Assembly: GCA_000808095.1 (NCBI GenBank)
Contig: CP009910.1
Span: 496,001 to 560,000 of the forward strand
Source of the DNA: Borreliella chilensis
GTDB lineage: Bacteria; Spirochaetota; Spirochaetia; Borreliales; Borreliaceae
Length of the DNA: 64,000 bases
Reading direction: 5' to 3'
Below the pieces are notes generated by a model. It was not told where the DNA came from, did no database searches, and worked only from the letters and a program-made list of their open reading frames with translations. Positions 55,681 to 63,762 of the stretch are shown piece after piece (position 1 is the first letter of the stretch; each line of letters starts with the position of its first letter). The position numbers were made by a program, and so were the translations under genes.

Positions 55681-56907
55681 GTGAATTTACTAAAAAAAAA
55701 ATCAATAGGAATTATTGCTTGTCCCGGGGGTAGAGTTTTCGCCAGTAAAATAATAGAAGAGCTTGAAAGAATATTTATAAATGTTGAAAATGATATTGTA
55801 GACAGTATTTATCGAGATTCTAAAGCTTTAAAGGAAGAAATTTTTAATTTTAAGATTGAAAAAATTTTATCTCCTTTTTTAGAAGGTCTTAGCTTGTCTG
55901 CTCTTAAAAGCAAAGAACCTTTAGAAATTCCTGTAAAATTTGTTAAATTTGCAAATGGTGAATTTAAAACTGAAATTTTAAAAACAATTAGGAATAAGGA
56001 TATTTTTATTGTTCAGGATGTTGCCAATACTTATGAAGTTGAGATAAATAGTAGCGAAAAAATAATTATGACAGTTAACGACCACATAATGAATTTAATG
56101 ACAACAATAGATGCTTGTATACAGGCTAAAGCCAATTCTGTTAGTGTAATTATTCCGTCTTATCCTTATTCAAGGCAAGATAAAAAACATTCAAGAGAGT
56201 GTTTAACAGCAAGTCTTATTGGAAGATTTTTAGAAGAGTTGGGAATTAGGCACATTTTAACCTTAGATATTCATTCAAAAGCTATTGAGAATGTATTTAG
56301 GAGAGTTTATTTTGAAAATTTGAATGTTTCTTATGAAATATTTGAAGCTCTTAAGGATTTGATTGATATTAAAGATTCTAATTTAGTTATCGTTTCTCCT
56401 GATACGGGGGCTGTAAGTAGGAATAAATTTTTTGCATCAAGCCTTAAAAGCCCTCTTGCTTTGCTTTATAAGGAGAGGGATTATTCAAGAGTTTCAAATA
56501 ATGTTTCTGATTCAAATATTTCTGTAACTAAACTTTTAGGAGATGTTGAAGGCAAAAATGTTTTTATGAGTGATGATATGTTAGCTACTGGGGGTACTCT
56601 GATTAAGGCAATGAAGTTGCTTAAAAGTATGGGAGCTAAAAAGATTATATGTGGGATCAGTTTGCCGTTTTTTAATGGAGATGCTGTTAAATATTTTGAC
56701 AAAGCTTATGAGGAAGGGTATTTTTATAAAATAATTGGAACAAATGCTGTTTGTCATAATGATGAATTAATAAATAAACCTTGGTATCATGAAGCTAATG
56801 TTGCGCATCTTTTTGCAGATGCAATATTTGCAATTTATAATAAAGTTGGTTTACAAAAGATTCTTGACAGAAGGGATGATATTCAACAATTGATTACCAA
56901 GGGTTGA
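55681..56907 (+). CDS. prs: Ribose-phosphate pyrophosphokinase (PRPP synthetase)
   Basis: Makes PRPP from ribose-5-phosphate and ATP for nucleotide and nicotinate salvage. Core motifs are FANGEFKTEIL, IPSYPYSRQDKKHSR, LDIHSKAIENVF and the PRPP loop DDMLATGGT. At 408 residues it is about 90 longer than the usual form; most of the excess lies between the first strand (IGIIACPGGRVFA) and FANGEF (about residues 30-88). The start is GTG 55681 with GAGGA 6 nt upstream. The next gene follows after 3 nt. Confidence 0.93.
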   Translation: MNLLKKKSIGIIACPGGRVFASKIIEELERIFINVENDIVDSIYRDSKALKEEIFNFKIEKILSPFLEGLSLSALKSKEPLEIPVKFVKFANGEFKTEILKTIRNKDIFIVQDVANTYEVEINSSEKIIMTVNDHIMNLMTTIDACIQAKANSVSVIIPSYPYSRQDKKHSRECLTASLIGRFLEELGIRHILTLDIHSKAIENVFRRVYFENLNVSYEIFEALKDLIDIKDSNLVIVSPDTGAVSRNKFFASSLKSPLALLYKERDYSRVSNNVSDSNISVTKLLGDVEGKNVFMSDDMLATGGTLIKAMKLLKSMGAKKIICGISLPFFNGDAVKYFDKAYEEGYFYKIIGTNAVCHNDELINKPWYHEANVAHLFADAIFAIYNKVGLQKILDRRDDIQQLITKG

Positions 56908-56910
56908 TTT

Positions 56911-58275
56911 ATGAATGCTCTTAGCATTGATATTGGTACTAGTGTTTTAAAGGCGGCATTAGTTAGTTCTGAAAATGGAGTTTTAAGCTATATTGATATT
57001 AGTTATTCAGATTATTTTGATGTCGATTTTGAAAATTTTGATTTCAATATATGGCTTTTTGCTTTTAAAAAAGCTATATCCAATTTTCAGTCTAACAAAA
57101 TAGATTGCATTTCTGTTAGTGGTATTTCACCATGTTTGATTGCTTTAAATTCAAATTTAATGCCTTTGGAAGTGTTACATTGGAATTCCCTTGAAATCAA
57201 ACCCGATTTTAAGGGAAAATCTGTATTTTTACCCTATGTTCTTAGTACAGTTAAAAGAGGAACATATACAAAAATAAGTTATTTTGTTTCTTGTTTTGAA
57301 TATTTTATTTATTTACTTACAGGAAAGCTTTTTACAAGTTTTCCGAGCATAGAATATATTCCTTTTATTTGGGATGATGTGGAAATAGAAAAATATGGGC
57401 TTGATAAGAACAAATTCCCTCCCTTTATAAAAATGGGAGAAAATATTGGCGTTGTTACTTATAAAGCAGGAGTTGAGTTTGGACTAAATAACGGAATCAG
57501 AGTAATTAATGCGGGACCAGATTATTTGAGTGTTTTGGTGGGAAGTGGTGCTTTTCAAGAGGGAATTGTGTCAAATAGAATGGGCACTAGTGAGGGTTTC
57601 AATTTTGTTTCAAACACGTATTTACCCGGATTTTCTTTGGAATATCCTTATTTTTTAGAAGGGTTTTTTATTGTTGGTAGAATTGCTCCTTTTGGATATT
57701 TGATTCAGCTATTAAAAGACAGTTTTTATAAAAAAAGTTTGTCTTTTGGGACACTTTTAAAAGAGATTGTGAAAAGTTCTGTTTTAAATAATGTATATTT
57801 TTATCCAAGTAAAATTAAACTTTTTAACGATCTGTTTATCTTAGACCCTTATCTTTTTAAAGATTTAAGTAGAGGGATTTTTGGGAGTATTAAAAATCCA
57901 TTAGAGATTGGTTTGGCAATACTTGAATTTGTATGTTTTGCTTTTTACAACAGATTGTTAGAGTTAAAATCCTGTAAAAAAGAAATTTTGAATATTTTTG
58001 TTAGTGGATCTAATTCTGATAATTTGCCTTTAAATCAAGTAAAAGCAAATATTCTTGGTAAAGATTTAAAGATTTTTGATTTTAAGCATTCAGAGATTAT
58101 TGGAGGATCGATTCAGGCATTCTATTCTTTAGGAGAATTTGGCAGCTTAAATGATTCTTTTTTAAAGTTGGTAAAGATTAAGCGCGTTGTTTCGCCTATT
58201 GTTGAAATTCATGAACAATATTTGGAAAAATATCAAAAGTATGTTAATAATTATAGTCTATTTGTTAACAGGTAA
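56911..58275 (+). CDS. xylB: FGGY-family carbohydrate kinase (xylulokinase-like)
   Basis: The 454-residue protein has the N-terminal phosphate motif SIDIGTSVLKAALVS, ISVSGISPCLIAL, the middle AGPDYLSVLVGSGAF and the C-terminal ADP-site region (IFVSGSNSDNLPLNQVKANI, EIIGGSIQAFYSLG). Related kinases phosphorylate xylulose, glycerol or other polyols; the substrate is not certain, so the gene name is tentative. It starts 3 nt after prs and overlaps the convergent SPOR gene by 18 nt. Confidence 0.85.
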   Translation: MNALSIDIGTSVLKAALVSSENGVLSYIDISYSDYFDVDFENFDFNIWLFAFKKAISNFQSNKIDCISVSGISPCLIALNSNLMPLEVLHWNSLEIKPDFKGKSVFLPYVLSTVKRGTYTKISYFVSCFEYFIYLLTGKLFTSFPSIEYIPFIWDDVEIEKYGLDKNKFPPFIKMGENIGVVTYKAGVEFGLNNGIRVINAGPDYLSVLVGSGAFQEGIVSNRMGTSEGFNFVSNTYLPGFSLEYPYFLEGFFIVGRIAPFGYLIQLLKDSFYKKSLSFGTLLKEIVKSSVLNNVYFYPSKIKLFNDLFILDPYLFKDLSRGIFGSIKNPLEIGLAILEFVCFAFYNRLLELKSCKKEILNIFVSGSNSDNLPLNQVKANILGKDLKIFDFKHSEIIGGSIQAFYSLGEFGSLNDSFLKLVKIKRVVSPIVEIHEQYLEKYQKYVNNYSLFVNR

Positions 58276-59007
58276 TATATAAGTTTCTTTAAATTCGCTT
58301 ATCCCTTCTATTTTTTTTAGGTCTACTTTTGCTTCCAATTTGGTTTTATAAGGTCCAGATCTTACTCTGTAAATGTCTTTATTATCTACTGTTGCAGAAT
58401 ATATTTTTGCAATTATGTTATATTTGAGTAATTTTTGAATGTAGCTATCTGCATTGATTGGGTTTGAGAGTGATACAAATTGTATGTAATACTCCTTATT
58501 GGGATCATACATGTTATCAGTATTCAAATCTTTTTGAGCGGTAGGTTGAGATTTTTCAATAATTTTTGATTTTTGAGAAGCAGTTTGAGCTTTTTGAGCG
58601 GTAGGTTGAGATTTTTCAATAATTTTTGATTTTTGAGAAGCAGTTTGAGCTTTTTGAGTGGTAGGTTGAGATTTTTTAATAATTTTTGGTTTTTGAGAAG
58701 CATTAGGTGTTTTATTTTTGTTTATTGATTTTTTATCTTTATTTAAATCTTGTGTTAGATCTATGATTATTTCATTTGGAGTTTCAGATACTTTTAAAGG
58801 GTTTTCATTTTGGTTAACATCTTCTAAAGTGTCTTGATCTTTGGTTTCTTCTAAAACAATATTTTTTTCTGCAATATCTGAGGCTAAATTTTTGTTTGGG
58901 AAGAAAATAATTATCCCAAGAAATATTATGATACAAACCGATGCAATTGAGGTTAATGCTACAAAAAATCCTTTGTTATTGTCATTGTTTTCATTCAAAT
59001 CTTTCAT
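58258..59007 (-). CDS. SPOR-domain membrane protein with internal repeats
   Basis: The 249-residue protein has one membrane helix (about residues 14-36), a Lys/Gln/Ser/Thr-rich linker with three 20-residue repeats (SQKSKIIEKSQPTAQKAQTA type, about 101-159) and a C-terminal SPOR domain (YYIQFVSLSNPINADSYIQK to the end). SPOR domains bind denuded peptidoglycan at the division site. The last gene of the cheY-to-coaE operon; it overlaps coaE by 17 nt. Confidence 0.88.
   Translation of the reverse strand: MKDLNENNDNNKGFFVALTSIASVCIIIFLGIIIFFPNKNLASDIAEKNIVLEETKDQDTLEDVNQNENPLKVSETPNEIIIDLTQDLNKDKKSINKNKTPNASQKPKIIKKSQPTTQKAQTASQKSKIIEKSQPTAQKAQTASQKSKIIEKSQPTAQKDLNTDNMYDPNKEYYIQFVSLSNPINADSYIQKLLKYNIIAKIYSATVDNKDIYRVRSGPYKTKLEAKVDLKKIEGISEFKETYILPVNK
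58531..58710 (-). repeat. 60-bp tandem repeat, about three copies, in SPOR gene
   Basis: Bases 58531-58590 and 58591-58650 are identical 60-bp units; 58651-58710 is a third copy with several changes. Each unit encodes 20 residues, so any copy gain or loss stays in frame. Confidence 0.95.
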
Positions 59008-59608
59008 AGTTATTTATCTCCTGCATTTTTTTTTCAATTTCTTTTTCTAGGCATGCATAATTCTTGTTATTAATTACATTGATTATTCTTAAGTTTATAA
59101 TATTTTTTTTAAAAAAAATATCTTTCTGGATTTTGAGTATTTTATTTATTGTATCTTCTTCAATGCTTGGTAGAGAATATGACAATCTATTTTTTATTAT
59201 GGGAGCATTTGCTTTAATTACAATGATATAGTCACAAAGTTTTTCTAAATTTATTTTAAAAAGTAAAGCAGCATTGATTATTATTTTTGTAGATTGTTTT
59301 TGAGTTAACTTTTTTTTTATTTTTTTAAGTATGATTGGGTGCGATATGGTTTCAAGCTTTTTTAATTCTTTATTGTCATTAAATACAATATTTCTTAGCA
59401 AGAATCTGTCTATTTCATTTTGAGCATTTAATATTTTTGGGCCAAATATTTTAATTACCTCTTCTTTTTTTTCATGTAAGACTGAGTGTCCAAGTTTATC
59501 TGCATTTATTTCGTAAAATCCATATTTATTGCTAATTATTTTAGAAGCAGTATCTTTGCCAGATGCAATCCTTCCTGTTATTCCAATAATTAATGGATTT
59601 CTCCCCAT
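58991..59608 (-). CDS. coaE: Dephospho-CoA kinase
   Basis: Last step of coenzyme A synthesis: phosphorylation of the 3'-OH of dephospho-CoA. The 205-residue protein has the P-loop GRIASGKDT (residues 12-20), INADKLGHSVLH and the SHPIILKKIKKK segment of the CoA-binding region. The usual SGKST is SGKDT here. It overlaps polA by 19 nt and the SPOR gene by 17 nt. Confidence 0.92.
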   Translation of the reverse strand: MGRNPLIIGITGRIASGKDTASKIISNKYGFYEINADKLGHSVLHEKKEEVIKIFGPKILNAQNEIDRFLLRNIVFNDNKELKKLETISHPIILKKIKKKLTQKQSTKIIINAALLFKINLEKLCDYIIVIKANAPIIKNRLSYSLPSIEEDTINKILKIQKDIFFKKNIINLRIINVINNKNYACLEKEIEKKMQEINNYERFE

Positions 59609-62316
59609 GATTTACCTGTTTCAATGTTTGCTCTTAAAGGAAGATTTAATGCAAAAGCATTTTCCATCATAATTTTTAATATTTTTTTCACTTCATTTTC
59701 TTCTTTAATAGGAGATTCAATGAGCATTTCATCGTGTACTTGCAGCAATATTTTTGATTCCAATTTTTTATTTTTGAATTCATTAAATACTTTGACCATT
59801 GCAATTTTCATGATATCAGCAGCGCTTCCCTGAATAATGCTGTTTATTGCTATTCTTTCTGCGGCAGCTCTTTCTAGATAATTATTGCTATTGATTTCTT
59901 TTATATATCTTCTTCGTTTTAAGATGGTTTCGCTATATCCAGCATTTCTTACAAAGTTTATTTGGTTTAGTATAAATTCTTTGATCTTTGGGTAAGATTC
60001 AAAGTAAGATTTTATGAATCCTTTTGCTTCTTCTCTCGTAATTCCCAATTCTTTTGCAAGCCTAAAATCTGACATCCTATAAATTATTCCAAAATTAATA
60101 GATTTTGCTATTCTTCTAAAGTTAGGAGTAATCTCTTTTTCTTCTATTTTGAAAAGCTTAGAAGCAGTTTCTGCATGAATGTCTTTATTGTTTTCAAATG
60201 CCTTAATAAGTGCTTCGTCTTGTGACAAATGAGCAAGTATAGCAAGTTCAATTTGAGAATAATCAGCCGAAATAAAAATATTTCCATTTTCCGGTTTAAA
60301 TGCTTTTCTTATTTTTCTCCCTTTTTCATCTTTTATTGGTATGTTTTGTAAGTTGGGATTTATGCTAGAGATTCTACCAGTTGCTGTTTTTGTTTGTATG
60401 AAGTTTGTATGTAATCTATTTGTTTTATAGTTTATTAGTTCTATTAAATTATCTGTATAAGTACTTTTCAATTTTGCAATTTGCCTGTGTTTTATTAGGT
60501 TTTCAATTGATTCGTGTTGTCCTTTGAGAGATTCAAGCACTTTTATATCAGTCGAATCTTTTTTCATTTTCTCTGGTAATTTCAGATTTAATTTTTCAAA
60601 TAAAATTTCATGCATTTGTTTTGGGGAATTTAGATTAAAATCAATTCCTATGCTTTTTATTATTTCGGTTTCAATTAGTTCTAATTCTTTACCAAGCTCT
60701 TTTCCATATTCTTTTAAATATTCTTTATCGAGGTAAATGCCATTTTCTTCCATTTCTGTAATTACATTGTTAAAAGGCATTTCTATTTCGTGCATTAGCT
60801 TATCAAGTTTGTCTTCTTTTAATTTTTCGGTAAAAATATTGAATAATCTAAATGTGATATCAGCATCTTCAGATGAATAGCTTGTTGCCATTTCTAGAGA
60901 TATATTTGCAAAGTTATCGTTTTTTTGTACCACATCTTCATATTTAATATTTTTATGCATTAAATATTTTTCTGCAAGAAAATCAAGTGATATTTTTGAA
61001 TTTGTGTCAATAAGGTATGCTGCAATCATTGTGTCAAAGTAAGGCGGTATAGGACTAAATCCATTATTTTTTAGTATTTTATAATCAAATTTATAATTTT
61101 GACCGATTATTTTTGGGTTTGATTTAAAGAGATTGTTAAATTTTTGTATTATATATTGTTTTTCTATGTAAATTTTCCCTTTGGCTTCTATTGGAATATA
61201 ATAGCCCTCAAATTCTTTAAATGAAATGGAAATTCCAATTAATTTTGCTGTGTAAATGTCAAGCGAAGATGTTTCTGTATCTATTGATATAGATTTTGCT
61301 TTTTTAAGGTTTTCTATTAAATTGTCAAGCTCTATTTTTGTTGTTATTGAGTGATATTTAACATTTTCTGTATCAATTGTATTTAAGTCGTCTAAGTTAT
61401 TAGTAGTAATTTCTTGATCAAATAGGCTTTTTTGGTCTTTATTTTCTTTTTCTTGCTTTAAGATATCTTTTTTATAAGTTTTTATTAGAGCAATTGCGGA
61501 GTGTTTTTCAAATAAAGGTATTACCTCTTCACTAAGATTTTTTAATGCGAATTGTTCAATTTCTGGAATTTTTAAATTTTCTTCAAGAGTTATAAGGTCA
61601 TAGCTTAAAAAAGCATTTTCTTTTTCTTTGATTAAAATTTCTTGATGTTTTTTATTTATTAGTTCTAAATTTGAATATATCCCTTTTAAGGTTTTAAATT
61701 TTTCTAGTAAACTTGCTGCTCCTTTTGGCCCAATGCCTTTTATTCCAGGTATATTATCAGATCTGTCTCCAACAATAGATAAATAATCTTTTACTTGAAA
61801 GCCATTTATTCCAAATTTTTTTATTACGTAGTCATTATTCATTTCAACGAAGCTGTTGTTTTCAATTTTAAGTATTTTTATGCGCTTCGACATTGTTTGT
61901 AGCAAGTCTTTGTCAGGAGAAATAATATAAGTTAAATAATTATTCTTTTCAGCTTTTTTTGCAAAACTAGCCAAAAGATCGTCAGCTTCGTAGCCTTCAA
62001 TTTCAAAGATTGGAATTTTTGCTTTTAAAAGACCTTCTTTTATCCACCCTATTTGAGGTATTAAATCATTAGGGGGCTCATCTCTTGTTGCTTTGTAGCT
62101 TGGATACTTTTGTTTTCTAAATGTTGGTATTTCTGAGTCAAAGGTAATAACTAAATATTCAGGATTTTTTTCTTTTATTATAAAAAATAATGTTTTAAAA
62201 AAGCCGATAAATGCGTTTACATTTTCCCCTTGCTTGTTTAAAAGTGGATAATTTTTCATTACATGGTAATTTCTAAATATTATGTTTAGTGCATCAATTA
62301 AGTAAAGTTCTTTCAT
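59590..62316 (-). CDS. polA: DNA polymerase I
   Basis: Repair and Okazaki-fragment polymerase, 908 residues. The 5' nuclease domain (about 1-290) has LIDALNIIFRNYHVM and VKDYLSIVGDRSDNIPGIKGIGP. The 3'-5' exonuclease keeps DTE (SIDTETSSLD), GQNYKFDYKIL and YSSEDAD, so proofreading looks intact. In the polymerase domain motif A is DYSQIELAIL (Asp685), motif B ends NFGIIYRMSD (Tyr746), motif C is VHDE. Ala692 and Arg747 replace a usual Arg and Gly. It overlaps the gene before it by 4 nt. Confidence 0.96.
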   Translation of the reverse strand: MKELYLIDALNIIFRNYHVMKNYPLLNKQGENVNAFIGFFKTLFFIIKEKNPEYLVITFDSEIPTFRKQKYPSYKATRDEPPNDLIPQIGWIKEGLLKAKIPIFEIEGYEADDLLASFAKKAEKNNYLTYIISPDKDLLQTMSKRIKILKIENNSFVEMNNDYVIKKFGINGFQVKDYLSIVGDRSDNIPGIKGIGPKGAASLLEKFKTLKGIYSNLELINKKHQEILIKEKENAFLSYDLITLEENLKIPEIEQFALKNLSEEVIPLFEKHSAIALIKTYKKDILKQEKENKDQKSLFDQEITTNNLDDLNTIDTENVKYHSITTKIELDNLIENLKKAKSISIDTETSSLDIYTAKLIGISISFKEFEGYYIPIEAKGKIYIEKQYIIQKFNNLFKSNPKIIGQNYKFDYKILKNNGFSPIPPYFDTMIAAYLIDTNSKISLDFLAEKYLMHKNIKYEDVVQKNDNFANISLEMATSYSSEDADITFRLFNIFTEKLKEDKLDKLMHEIEMPFNNVITEMEENGIYLDKEYLKEYGKELGKELELIETEIIKSIGIDFNLNSPKQMHEILFEKLNLKLPEKMKKDSTDIKVLESLKGQHESIENLIKHRQIAKLKSTYTDNLIELINYKTNRLHTNFIQTKTATGRISSINPNLQNIPIKDEKGRKIRKAFKPENGNIFISADYSQIELAILAHLSQDEALIKAFENNKDIHAETASKLFKIEEKEITPNFRRIAKSINFGIIYRMSDFRLAKELGITREEAKGFIKSYFESYPKIKEFILNQINFVRNAGYSETILKRRRYIKEINSNNYLERAAAERIAINSIIQGSAADIMKIAMVKVFNEFKNKKLESKILLQVHDEMLIESPIKEENEVKKILKIMMENAFALNLPLRANIETGKSWGEIH

Positions 62317-62714
62317 ATTTTAATATCTAGCATTACAGGTGAATTGTTTGTTGGAATAAGGTTTTGAAGTTTTTTGATTTTTGGGATTTTACTTTTTGTA
62401 TTTAACATTTGTTCTAAGAGTTTATAACAAATTTGATATTTAATATATATTTCTGCTTTTAGCAGGTTGATATCTTTAATCAAGTGGTCGAAATTATCCA
62501 GTTTTTGATTTTGAGATTTTAACCACGCATTTATTGTTTTATAATAACTTTTTATTGATTCTAGAATTAAATCTTTTTTGGGGTTAGTTACATTTAATAT
62601 TTTTATTTCTCCTTTTTGCAATTTATCACTTTCAATTATTAATATTGACTTTAATTCCTTTAATTCTAGCAATAAATTTCTAAAATATTTTTTTAAAATT
62701 GCATTAGCCGACAA
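62313..62714 (-). CDS. Hypothetical helical protein next to fliS
   Basis: The 133-residue protein is unrecognised. It appears all-helical and Lys/Leu-rich, without signal peptide. It overlaps fliS by 11 nt and polA by 4 nt, so it is translated with both. Placement after fliS suggests a flagellar chaperone or accessory protein, but this is only context. Confidence 0.78.
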   Translation of the reverse strand: MSANAILKKYFRNLLLELKELKSILIIESDKLQKGEIKILNVTNPKKDLILESIKSYYKTINAWLKSQNQKLDNFDHLIKDINLLKAEIYIKYQICYKLLEQMLNTKSKIPKIKKLQNLIPTNNSPVMLDIKI

Positions 62715-63123
62715 TATTGATTCCTAATTTATTATGCTTAACATTATTTTCTTTTTTTCTTAACTCTTTCCAGGTAAAGCTTAATACTTGCAGTTGTTTT
62801 ATAACATTATCAATTTTAGTCATTTCTTTTTTTAAAATAACGCTTTCTAGCTCTTTATTTAGGAATGAGTATATTGAGAGTAAGTTTGTAGAAATGCTTC
62901 CACCTTGTTCAAAGTTTAAGGTTGACATTAATTCAGTAATAATTTCTTGTGCATGAAAGATTTTTTCATTAGCTTTAATTTCATTTTGCCAATTTTCATC
63001 TTTGATAAGTTCTTTGGCTATTTTTAAATCTTGTATTGCTTTGTCATAAAGCATTATCAATATTGAGATAGGATTTGATGTGTTTATTTGTGTTTGTTTA
63101 TATATTTTTTCTTTTGCTATCAA
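62704..63123 (-). CDS. fliS: Flagellin chaperone FliS
   Basis: FliS binds the C-terminus of flagellin and stops early polymerisation. The 139-residue protein has the family segments YKQTQINTSNPISILIMLYD near the start, HAQEIITELMSTLNFEQGG and LLSIYSFLNKEL. Length is typical. It follows cheY by 8 nt. Confidence 0.92.
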   Translation of the reverse strand: MIAKEKIYKQTQINTSNPISILIMLYDKAIQDLKIAKELIKDENWQNEIKANEKIFHAQEIITELMSTLNFEQGGSISTNLLSIYSFLNKELESVILKKEMTKIDNVIKQLQVLSFTWKELRKKENNVKHNKLGINIVG

Positions 63124-63131
63124 AATTTCCT

Positions 63132-63512
63132 CTAATCCAAAAGTTTAATTTGTTCTATTATTTGATCTTCTTTAAAAGGTTTTGTAATGTATCCTTTAGC
63201 TCCAAGAGATAAAGCTTTTTGTATGAGTTCTTGTTTCCCAATAGCTGTAACCATTAATATGTTAGCTTTTTTAAGCAATTTTTTATTAGTTTCGTAGATT
63301 CTCTCAAGAGCTGTAATTCCATCCATTCCCATCATTGTTACATCGAGTGTTATTAAATCAATATTTTTTTGTTTTTCAAATTCTTTAACAGCTTGAATTC
63401 CATCTTCGGCTTCTACAAATTCTTTAAATCCTAATTGTCTTAAGATTTTTATTAGGTTTTTTCGCATAAAAAGCGAGTCATCAGCTATTAAAGCCTTTTT
63501 GTGTTCTTCCAA
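63132..63512 (-). CDS. cheY: CheY-type response regulator
   Basis: A single-domain receiver, 126 residues from the chosen start. Asp11/Asp12 (metal), Asp57 (phosphorylated, LITLDVTM), Thr89 (MVTAIG) and Lys111 (TKPF) are all present, so it should be a working phosphoswitch for the flagellar motor. The start TTG 63512 is chosen because AAGGAG lies 8 nt upstream; the frame is open to ATG 63533, which would place the SD inside the gene. Borrelia has several CheY copies; which one this is follows only from its place beside fliS. Confidence 0.9.
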   Translation of the reverse strand: MEEHKKALIADDSLFMRKNLIKILRQLGFKEFVEAEDGIQAVKEFEKQKNIDLITLDVTMMGMDGITALERIYETNKKLLKKANILMVTAIGKQELIQKALSLGAKGYITKPFKEDQIIEQIKLLD

Positions 63513-63531
63513 AATCAGCACTCCTTCATCC

Positions 63532-63562
63532 ATTTTAGCACATTAAATATTTTAAATGACAA
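63532..63562 (-). promoter_or_regulatory. Possible promoter for cheY operon
   Basis: Minus strand: TTGTCA (63562-63557) and TAAAAT (63537-63532) with a 19-nt spacer, longer than ideal. It fits the TTG start at 63512 and would exclude the ATG at 63533. Confidence 0.35.
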
Positions 63563-63725
63563 TTAAAATATAATTCACATTTTTATAATGTTGCCTTTTT
63601 GATTTATATTTTTGTTTAAAAATTATTTTGATTTAATGAGTCTAGGTAAAAACAATATTTTGTTTTTGGCGATTTTTAAGCTTTGCATAGCAAAAAGGTA
63701 GTTTTTATTTGAAGATTTAGATTAT

Positions 63726-63754
63726 TTGATAAAATAATAAAGATTATGTTAAAT
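63726..63754 (+). promoter_or_regulatory. Possible promoter for ligA
   Basis: TTGATA (63726-63731), 17-nt spacer, TTAAAT (63749-63754), with the ligA ATG only 8 nt later at 63763 and no SD. This would give a leaderless or near-leaderless mRNA. Confidence 0.35.
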
Positions 63755-63762
63755 TTTACCCT

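Noticed and set aside
63648..63667. Hairpin AAAAACAA-TATT-TTGTTTTT as a terminator
   Set aside because: It has an 8-bp A/T stem but no gene ends toward it on either strand and no T-run follows; likely chance.
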